Of a DNA stretch of 7,776 nucleotides, positions 1 through 6,833 are shown piece after piece (position 1 is the first letter of the stretch; every line of letters starts with the position of its first letter). The stretch is from Fibrobacter sp. (lineage in GTDB: Bacteria > Fibrobacterota > Fibrobacteria > Fibrobacterales > Fibrobacteraceae). The stretch spans positions 1 through 7,776 of the forward strand of contig JAFWRL010000026.1 in assembly GCA_017520105.1 (NCBI GenBank), read 5' to 3'. The notes under the pieces were generated by a model. It did no database searches. It saw nothing but the letters and a program-made list of their open reading frames with translations, and was not told where the DNA came from. A program made the position numbers and the translations under genes.

Positions 1-215
1 ACGATTATTCGTACATGGAACTTTTTCATCCGCCACAATTTGAAATATCTAAGGCGAGAGAATCTAGGCAAATAAATGATGATTACGAAGAAAAAGTAAT
101 AGATTTTCTTTTCCATTTGAATTTAAAGACGGATTCAATCTTTATCTCTTGGGATGTTGAAGTTGGAAAAGGAAAATTCGAACACTGCACAGCTCCTTTG
201 AATCCGGGATGGTAA
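1..215 (+). CDS. 3' end of an unrecognised protein gene (5' truncated)
   Basis: The reading frame is open from the left edge (first full codon at position 3, reading D-Y-S-Y before an internal Met at 15) to a TAA at 213-215, so this is probably the last ~70 residues of a longer protein, not a 66-residue gene starting at 15. No ribosome-binding site precedes the ATG at 15. The visible tail is mixed polar and hydrophobic with no membrane segment. It has a charged helix-like stretch (KARESRQINDDYEEKVIDFL) and then short beta-like stretches (SIFISWDVEV). I do not recognise the family. The stop lies 2 bases before the preferred start of the next lipoprotein gene, so the two are probably co-transcribed and may be translationally coupled. 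Confidence 0.6.
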   Translation, partial: DYSYMELFHPPQFEISKARESRQINDDYEEKVIDFLFHLNLKTDSIFISWDVEVGKGKFEHCTAPLNPGW

Positions 216-217
216 AT

Positions 218-1354
218 ATGAAATTTCTATTATTGACTCTTATTTTCTTTTTTATCGGTTGTTCGGATTCGATTGATGTTAGTTACAATGATGATGCTTA
301 CGAACAGTATATGCAAAAAAGAATGACAAAAAGGGAAATATATGGAAGGCTCGTTTTTCCGGTGTCTTTCGTTCCGAAATCTGTAAATGCATTCGAACTT
401 GATTCAAATTTAAAGAAAACTCATGAACTAGATGTTTCTTTTGATGCAGAGAAAAAAACTTTTGAAATCGAAAAACGTGATTATGAAAATAGATATGTGC
501 AAATCACTACGTCTGGACTTTGGAAGAATTTCGATTCTTCCGGTCATGACGTGACGTTTGAATCCATGACGGATATCGCAGCGGTTTCAGACTCTCTTTA
601 TTTGAGATTGTTTTCGCATTTGGAAATTCCGCGGATTAAACAGTTGGTAAAGGAAGGGTATCCTTTTGTGACCGCGAAAAACAAGGCCGTGTACGAACTT
701 TTCTCGCTATATCGTGATACGTCATTATCGTCATTAGAATCTAGCTTTGGAGTGGGCCTTTCTGAACAACTCGAACTGAAAAAAAGTACCACAGAATATT
801 TCCCGTATGTCTTGTTTTTCTATGGCGGAACGGATTCTGCGTTTGTCAAGGATATCGAAAAGTTTAGGAAAAACTTTACTAGTGGATTGTGGCAAGATTC
901 TGTAGCTCGCGTCAAGTCGGCGGACTATCTTTTGAAAAATTATTATATGTTGTATGAGCTTTTGGACGATTGGGCGCTCAAGGAAAAACTTGTGCGTCAG
1001 GAATATGATTATTGTTATGTATTGAATTATATGTCGAACGTACTTTCAAAGTCGTATGATTCAATGCATTGTACATACAGTGGACAAACTTTTCAAATTT
1101 CGGCTCCTACATCGGATTTTTACAAGGATAGTGTTGTTTGTGTGGAGCTTGAATCTGTAAACGTGAACTCGTGTACGTTATTTAGGCCTTTCACTGATTT
1201 GGAAAAGAAATTAGGTGCGTGTGTCTATGAGAAAAATGCCAAGGATGTTACAAAGGAGTATGATGGTAATACTTATATTTGCAGACATCCGTATAGATAC
1301 TTAATTCCAGACTCAACAAATGTTGAAAACTGGAAATTGAAAAGGGATGATTAA
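218..1354 (+). CDS. Fibrobacter-type surface lipoprotein, function unknown
   Basis: A predicted secreted lipoprotein of 378 residues. The start at 218 is preferred because it gives a compact signal peptide (MKFLLLTLIFFFIGC, lipidated Cys about residue 15) and has a purine-rich GGGATGG at 206-212. The upstream in-frame ATG at 209 would add only M-V-N and overlap the preceding gene by 7 bases. The lipobox F-I-G-C is slightly atypical at -3. The middle of the mature protein has a TTSGLW strand (about residues 97-102) and a helix HLEIPRIKQLVKEG (about 134-147) followed by an AK-rich helix. From memory, this arrangement recurs in large paralogous lipoprotein families of Fibrobacter. The C-terminus has a two-cysteine module (about 334-361, Cys 335 and Cys 355, ending in N-T-Y-I-C) like small C-terminal modules in the same proteins. 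No enzyme motif is visible. Coding AT content is higher than in the gyrB side of the window. Confidence 0.75.
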   Translation: MKFLLLTLIFFFIGCSDSIDVSYNDDAYEQYMQKRMTKREIYGRLVFPVSFVPKSVNAFELDSNLKKTHELDVSFDAEKKTFEIEKRDYENRYVQITTSGLWKNFDSSGHDVTFESMTDIAAVSDSLYLRLFSHLEIPRIKQLVKEGYPFVTAKNKAVYELFSLYRDTSLSSLESSFGVGLSEQLELKKSTTEYFPYVLFFYGGTDSAFVKDIEKFRKNFTSGLWQDSVARVKSADYLLKNYYMLYELLDDWALKEKLVRQEYDYCYVLNYMSNVLSKSYDSMHCTYSGQTFQISAPTSDFYKDSVVCVELESVNVNSCTLFRPFTDLEKKLGACVYEKNAKDVTKEYDGNTYICRHPYRYLIPDSTNVENWKLKRDD

Positions 1355-1368
1355 AAACCTTTTCTGAG

Positions 1369-1443
1369 ACTGTCACCCCGGCCGCAGTGCCGGGATCAGT
1401 TTTCTCCCCGTCATCCTGAGAGGCGTAAAGCCTCGAAGGATCC
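1369..1443. repeat. Two-hairpin intergenic repeat-like block
   Basis: Two adjacent inverted repeats fill the spacer between the two lipoprotein genes. The first has a CCCGGC arm at 1377-1382, a six-base loop, and GCCGGG at 1389-1394. ACTG (1369-1372) and CAGT (1397-1400) can extend it around an internal bulge. The second has GAGGC at 1420-1424 and GCCTC at 1430-1434 around a GTAAA loop, nested in an outer arm ATCCT (1413-1417) with AGGAT (1437-1441) across a tandem G-A mismatch. The 'TCATCCTGAG ... CGAAGGATCC' type of sequence is, as I recall, a common dispersed intergenic repeat in Fibrobacter and some other bacteria. It could also stop transcription leaving the upstream gene, since T-rich sequence follows at 1454-1458. 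No second copy lies in this window. Confidence 0.6.
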
Positions 1444-1449
1444 AATGCA

Positions 1450-1477
1450 TTGCTTTTTATACATAATTTGTTATATT
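1450..1477 (+). promoter_or_regulatory. Candidate sigma70-type promoter for the small lipoprotein/barrel pair
   Basis: A -35-like TTGCTT (1450-1455) is followed after 16 bases by a -10-like TATATT (1472-1477), in an AT-rich stretch just after the hairpin repeat. Transcription would start near 1484, leaving a leader of about 20 bases before the ATG at 1505. The match is moderate and the region is AT-rich enough for chance matches; TATACA at 1458-1463 is an alternative -10. Confidence 0.35.
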
Positions 1478-1504
1478 AATAAGCATAAACGAATGGGGTT
1501 TTAT

Positions 1505-1618
1505 ATGAAAAAAATTCTCGCCGGCTTGCTTTTGTCGGGATGTTCGCATTCTGTGGCTGTTCTTATTTTGACTATGCCGACGATGAATCTGACTATGCTC
1601 CCGGCGTTCACGATGTAG
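1505..1618 (+). other. Out-of-frame signal peptide start of the small lipoprotein gene
   Basis: An ATG at 1505, with GGGG at 1495-1498 as a plausible weak ribosome-binding site, opens a 37-codon frame that ends at TAG 1616-1618. Its first 13 residues, MKKILAGLLLSGC, look like a lipoprotein signal peptide with an L-S-G-C lipobox. The rest of the frame is low-quality sequence, unlike a real short protein. The frame overlaps the start of the longer reading frame beginning at 1540, which lies in the -1 frame relative to this one. The simplest reading is that both belong to one gene separated by a one-base loss, or that a ribosomal or transcriptional slip joins them. An A7 run (1508-1514) and a T4 run (1530-1533) are candidate sites. 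Confidence 0.6.
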
Positions 1619-2073
1619 TCGGTTGCTGGCTTTCTACAGAAAATTTGAACGTGGATGTTAAAGTTGATAAGACTACGATGTACAAAATTGATTATCAACA
1701 TTTCGATGTAACGCCAGCACAAACTTGTATAGAATTCTGCGTTCGTGCAGATTCCTCTTTTACTTATGTTGCCAGAATAACTGGTGTAGATGTCCTTCCA
1801 AACGTTTCTACTGATATAAATGGTACTGTTGACCCTTTGCCTGTTTATATTGCTGGCACGGGTGGATATGGATGGATTTTTGATTTTTCTCTGGGGAGTG
1901 ATACTCTTGTTTACGAAAAGGACTTTCCGATCCGCTTGGTCAATGGCAAATTGAGCGGTGTTGGTCAGCTGATGAATCACGGCAATCGTAATCTTGACTT
2001 TCGTAATGAACTGTCACGAAAATATTCTCGTACAAAAGACGAAAATGCTTGCAATGCTGTGAGCGCGAAATAG
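1540..2073 (+). CDS. Small lipoprotein, apparently frameshifted at its 5' end
   Basis: An open frame of 177 codons with no convincing start. The ATG at 1540 has no spaced ribosome-binding site (GTCGGG abuts it), and no ATG, GTG or TTG lies upstream in this frame before the TAA at 1486-1488. It begins MFAFCGCSYFDYADDESD, which looks like the end of a hydrophobic signal segment plus a lipobox (F-C-G-C) and an acidic linker. The real N-terminus is probably encoded from 1505 in the other frame; one extra base in the T4 run at 1530-1533 would give MKKILAGLLFVGMFAFCGC. The mature part opens with a V-V-G-C-W motif and alternates beta-like strands, loosely reminiscent of small lipocalin-like lipoproteins, but I cannot assign a family. 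It ends 10 bases before the barrel gene, so the two are probably one transcript. It may be a pseudogene, a sequencing error, or a frameshift-controlled gene. Confidence 0.6.
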   Translation: MFAFCGCSYFDYADDESDYAPGVHDVVGCWLSTENLNVDVKVDKTTMYKIDYQHFDVTPAQTCIEFCVRADSSFTYVARITGVDVLPNVSTDINGTVDPLPVYIAGTGGYGWIFDFSLGSDTLVYEKDFPIRLVNGKLSGVGQLMNHGNRNLDFRNELSRKYSRTKDENACNAVSAK

Positions 2074-2083
2074 GGGGTGGACG

Positions 2084-2680
2084 ATGAAAAAGTTTTTATT
2101 GTTATTGTTGCTCCCTGTGATAGTTCTTGCGAACGATTACAAATCTCGTTTTTTTGCGAACGGTGTCATCGCTTTGTCCAAAGTTAAAGTGGAATCCAGG
2201 TATGATGGGAGATGGGTGCATGATGGCAGTCATTTCTTGGGCAATGGCGATATTCAAGTCTATGGTGGCTGGGAATTTCGTCCGCTACGTTGGTTCTCGT
2301 TGTCTCCGGCTTTTGGTTTCCAACGTAACGGCTGGTCTTGGGACCGTGCTGGTCATGAAGGGAGCATTTCGTATTTTAACCCTTATTTGCGTTTGGGGCT
2401 AGGTTTCTATATCAAAAAAATGATTTATATAGAATTGGCTGGGACTTATGGTTTCCCGACGTTCTTCTGGGGTGAACAGGATGGAAAGAGCACGACGGCG
2501 GACATACCGCAAGAAAATGCGTGGAGCTCATCTGGAATTTTTTCTATAGGTTACATGATAAACGAGCATTACCGTGTTGGTTTGACGATGGGGAATGACT
2601 ACGTTTATTCATCATTAGATGGTATAGGGACTCATGTGTATGAAAGTCCCCTGGGCATTTTCTTCACCTATCTGTTCTAA
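2084..2680 (+). CDS. Small outer-membrane beta-barrel protein
   Basis: A 198-residue protein with a clear Sec signal peptide (MKKFLLLLLLPVIVLA, cleavage probably before N-D). The mature ~180 residues are rich in aromatic and glycine residues in alternating strands, such as IQVYGGWEFRPLRWFSLSPA, YLRLGLGFYI, IYIELAGTYGF, GIFSIGYMI and YRVGLTMG. The chain ends in ...GIFFTYLF; a C-terminal phenylalanine preceded by alternating hydrophobics is the usual recognition signal of outer-membrane barrels for the BAM complex. The size fits an eight-stranded barrel of the OmpW/OmpX/PF13505 type. The start is supported by a strong AGGGGG (2072-2077) six bases upstream. It follows the small lipoprotein gene by 10 bases, suggesting the two act in the same outer-membrane context. 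The cargo or role is unknown. Confidence 0.75.
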   Translation: MKKFLLLLLLPVIVLANDYKSRFFANGVIALSKVKVESRYDGRWVHDGSHFLGNGDIQVYGGWEFRPLRWFSLSPAFGFQRNGWSWDRAGHEGSISYFNPYLRLGLGFYIKKMIYIELAGTYGFPTFFWGEQDGKSTTADIPQENAWSSSGIFSIGYMINEHYRVGLTMGNDYVYSSLDGIGTHVYESPLGIFFTYLF

Positions 2681-2685
2681 TTGTT

Positions 2686-2715
2686 AAAAAATGCGGCTTC
2701 AAAACCGCGTTTTTT
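2686..2715. terminator. Two-way rho-independent terminator between convergent genes
   Basis: The left arm AAAAAATGCGG (2686-2696) pairs with CCGCGTTTTTT (2705-2715) around an eight-base loop, giving an 11-bp stem with one T-G wobble. The GC core is flanked by an A-run on one side and a T-run on the other, so it can end transcription in both directions. It ends the barrel gene on the + strand and the five-gene gyrB cluster on the - strand, and it fills most of the 55-base space between their stop codons. Confidence 0.9.
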
Positions 2716-2735
2716 ATATGCGTATAAAATGTTTT

Positions 2736-3737
2736 CTAATTTCCGCGTTCGCTCATGCTCGAGAACATGGCGACTAAATCGTCGGTGAAATTGCTTTTGG
2801 GGAATTTGTCTGCGATTGCCAATGCCTGTTCGAGGTGTTCCAAAGCTTCTGCTTTTGCTTTCTCAAGACTCTTTTTGGTTGTCAACCGTTCGAAAATCTT
2901 TTCGGGGATGCCTTCTTCCGAAGCCTTCGCGATAAGGTTCTCCATTTCGGTGCGTTCTTCGGCGTTGCAGTCTTCAAAGTAATAGAGCAACGGGAGCGTG
3001 ATGAGCCCGTTCGAAAGATCTGTGAACTTCGCCTTGTCCATGTTCACCGAGCCGTAACCGTAATCGAGCAGGTCGTCGATAATTTGGAATGCGATGCCGA
3101 AGTGCGTTCCCATTTTGGCGCATTCGTCAACTGTCGGCTGGTCGAAACCTGCCAATATGCCGCCGATTCGTGCTGCTGCGTCAATGAGTGCTGCTGTCTT
3201 TCCATCGATGATTTCATTGTAATCTTTACGGGAAAGTCCCATATCACCGCTATGGTCCAGCTCCAAAATTTCACCGACGATGAGCTTGTCTGCAGCATCG
3301 GAAATGATGGCGGGGATGTTCGCTTCTTCGTCGATGACGCAACGCATGGACTGTGAAAGTACGTTGTCGCCAATGAGCACGGCTATTTGCGTTCCCCATT
3401 CGCGGTGGGCGGTTTTTTGCCCGCGTCGAACGTCGGTCCCGTCGATGATGTCATCATGGACTAAGCTTGCGAGGTGCAAGAGTTCTACGGCAGCGCAAGC
3501 GTGAGCCACGCGGTTGAGGTCGGGCTTTTCTGTACCGCAATTAGCAAGCAGGCACAGCAGCGTCGAACGGATGCGCTTCCCTTTACGGCTGAACAGCGAA
3601 ACGAGACGATCAACAATCCCGGCAGGGGCTTTTTTTGCCACCTGCATGATGACGTTTTCCGTCTGTTCCAATTCTTCTTTAACTAGATCACGGGCTTGCG
3701 ATAAGACTGCTTTGAAGTCGGCTTTCGTCGGACTCAT
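2736..3737 (-). CDS. Long-chain trans-polyprenyl diphosphate synthase
   Basis: A 333-residue trans-isoprenyl diphosphate synthase, the usual length for the IspB/HepT/SdsA group. It adds isopentenyl diphosphate units to an allylic primer to make the quinone side chain (probably menaquinone here). The family landmarks are in order: G-K-R-I-R (53-57) for isopentenyl diphosphate, the first aspartate-rich motif D-D-I-I-D (95-99), R-R-G (104-106), G-K-T-A (179-182), the second aspartate-rich motif D-D-L-L-D (221-225), and a D-L-x-x-G-x-x-T-L-P element. Residue -5 before the first motif is Ala90. A small residue there fits long-chain products, whereas aromatic residues near this site limit farnesyl and geranylgeranyl synthases. 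Chain length cannot be read exactly. The ATG directly abuts the gyrB stop (TAA-ATG), so translation is probably coupled. It is the last gene before the terminator. Confidence 0.92.
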   Translation of the reverse strand: MSPTKADFKAVLSQARDLVKEELEQTENVIMQVAKKAPAGIVDRLVSLFSRKGKRIRSTLLCLLANCGTEKPDLNRVAHACAAVELLHLASLVHDDIIDGTDVRRGQKTAHREWGTQIAVLIGDNVLSQSMRCVIDEEANIPAIISDAADKLIVGEILELDHSGDMGLSRKDYNEIIDGKTAALIDAAARIGGILAGFDQPTVDECAKMGTHFGIAFQIIDDLLDYGYGSVNMDKAKFTDLSNGLITLPLLYYFEDCNAEERTEMENLIAKASEEGIPEKIFERLTTKKSLEKAKAEALEHLEQALAIADKFPKSNFTDDLVAMFSSMSERGN

Positions 3738-5699
<1,962 letters not shown>

Positions 5700-6023
5700 T
5701 TAGACGAATCGTATTCCTTGAATAAACGGTCTCCCCAAAAGGGTATTACACTTACCAATAATAGCTTTTTTTTGGATGCTTAGTTCGAACTTGAGCGCCG
5801 AATTGTCGGCATGGAGCACCAATATATTTTTGTCTATTTTTTGGGGCTTTACATGGCCTATCAGCAGGGGTCCGACCACCTCCGAAAAACGCTCCGAAAT
5901 CGTTTTGAAATGGAGGTCTTCGGAGATGTGCCTCTTTGCAAGGACTTGGTCCAAAAGGACGCTGATGTCCTGAAGTTTGTTCCCCGTATAACTCTTTTTG
6001 CTTGTGCGCTTGGTTTCGAACAT
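5700..6023 (-). CDS. dciA: DciA (DUF721) replicative helicase operator
   Basis: A 107-residue protein matching the DUF721/DciA domain. It has an N-terminal basic linker, a helix LQDISVLLDQVLAKRHISED, the core (R)FSEVVGPLLIGHVKP (45-60, with Phe where many members have Trp), the strand N-I-L-V-L-H-A-D-N-S-A-L-K-F-E-L (66-81), a helix ending I-I-G-K-C-N-T-L-L-G, and a closing strand I-Q-G-I-R-F-V. In bacteria without DnaC or DnaI, DciA helps load the replicative helicase DnaB. The protein is little more than the domain itself, without the long extension seen in some members. It lies just upstream of gyrB, a neighbour it also has in actinobacteria. No Shine-Dalgarno sequence is visible before the ATG; the 15 bases after the mlaE stop are AT-rich and contain a palindrome. 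The family call is from motif pattern only. Confidence 0.82.
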   Translation of the reverse strand: MFETKRTSKKSYTGNKLQDISVLLDQVLAKRHISEDLHFKTISERFSEVVGPLLIGHVKPQKIDKNILVLHADNSALKFELSIQKKAIIGKCNTLLGRPFIQGIRFV

Positions 6024-6027
6024 TAGT

Positions 6028-6046
6028 ACAAATTTGTCTTAGACAA
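6028..6046. repeat. Overlapping palindromes at the mlaE-dciA junction
   Basis: A perfect 10-base palindrome ACAAATTTGT (6028-6037) overlaps a second inverted repeat, TTGTCT-T-AGACAA (6034-6046), that spans the mlaE stop codon (6039-6041 on the - strand). Together they fill most of the gap where a ribosome-binding site for dciA would be expected. They could be an operator, an RNA structure affecting dciA translation, or chance in AT-rich sequence. Confidence 0.3.
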
Positions 6047-6803
6047 GTAACAATTTGGAGAGTGTGAACCCGCCAATCAAGATGCTTGTCATGCCTGCAA
6101 CAACGGTCGCCTTGGTGCTTTTCCCTACGCCTTCTGCACCGCTGTGGGTGAAGTAACCAAAGAAACAGGCGTAACTCGAAATAAAGAATCCGTAAAGCGT
6201 CGCCTTGATGAGGCCCACGACTAGGTCCCAGTTCTGGTAGAACATGCGCACGCCGTAAAAGAACACTGAGAATGAAACTTCCTTGTAGAGGTGGGCGACT
6301 TCGTATCCGCCAACAATGCCGATAAAGATACTCAAGATGGTAAGCACCGGGAGCATGATGACTGTCGCGATAAGTCTAGGTGCAAGCAAGTACTTGTAAG
6401 GATTTAAGCCTAATACTTTGTACGCATCGAGCTGTTCCGTGACGGCCATTGTACCCAGTTCCGAACACATCGAAGCGCCGATACGCCCTGCAAGCACCAT
6501 GGCGGTAAGGATGGGGCAGAGTTCCACCATGACGGATTTTCCGACCGCCATGCCGACAAACATCATGGGAATCATATCGCCGAACTGGTAGGCGAGCTGC
6601 CACGACATGATGGCTCCTGTGGCAAGCGATGCCGCGAACACCACGGGAATGCTCGTGATACCCACATGGTGCATCTGCTCCACAGTCGTGTGCAAATTCG
6701 TGAACGCTCCAGGGATGTTCTTGAACAGTTCCCAGATGAACACGATGTAACCCACAACCTTATTCAGGAAGCGTCTTACGGCCCTGCCGAGGCCTTCAGC
6801 CAT
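6039..6803 (-). CDS. mlaE: MlaE-family ABC transporter permease
   Basis: An inner-membrane permease of the MlaE/YrbE (DUF140) family. With an MlaF-type ATPase and an MCE-domain MlaD-type protein it moves phospholipids between inner and outer membranes. The ATG at 6803 (254 residues) is preferred. The frame also opens upstream at TTG codons 6815 and 6824, and none of the candidates has a clear ribosome-binding site. An amphipathic basic N-terminus leads into four to six hydrophobic segments, including IPVVFAASLATGAI, MIPMMFVGMAV, a long helix near 145-165, and segments near 195-215 and 235-252. The family signature runs from E94-L-C-P through GRIGASMCSELGTMAVTEQLDAY (107-129) to Y-L-L-A-P-R-L (138-144). 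It starts about 30 bases after the protease stop and ends 15 bases before dciA. Neither an ATPase nor an MCE gene lies next to it in the window, which is unusual. Confidence 0.88.
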   Translation of the reverse strand: MAEGLGRAVRRFLNKVVGYIVFIWELFKNIPGAFTNLHTTVEQMHHVGITSIPVVFAASLATGAIMSWQLAYQFGDMIPMMFVGMAVGKSVMVELCPILTAMVLAGRIGASMCSELGTMAVTEQLDAYKVLGLNPYKYLLAPRLIATVIMLPVLTILSIFIGIVGGYEVAHLYKEVSFSVFFYGVRMFYQNWDLVVGLIKATLYGFFISSYACFFGYFTHSGAEGVGKSTKATVVAGMTSILIGGFTLSKLLLV

Positions 6804-6833
6804 CTTGTTTATCAACGCAATCAAAGGGAACCG

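Noticed and set aside
1369..1443. Possible CRISPR repeat or riboswitch
   Set aside because: There is only one copy of each hairpin, no spacer pattern, and no match to a riboswitch core I know. A dispersed intergenic repeat fits better.
1501..1980. A 159-codon open frame on the - strand opposite the small lipoprotein gene
   Set aside because: There is no recognisable domain and no upstream signal. The + strand body has a coherent lipoprotein-like layout and fits the downstream operon.
2835..3356. A 173-codon open frame on the + strand opposite the prenyl synthase
   Set aside because: It overlaps the catalytic core of a clear trans-prenyl synthase and has no supporting start signal or motif.
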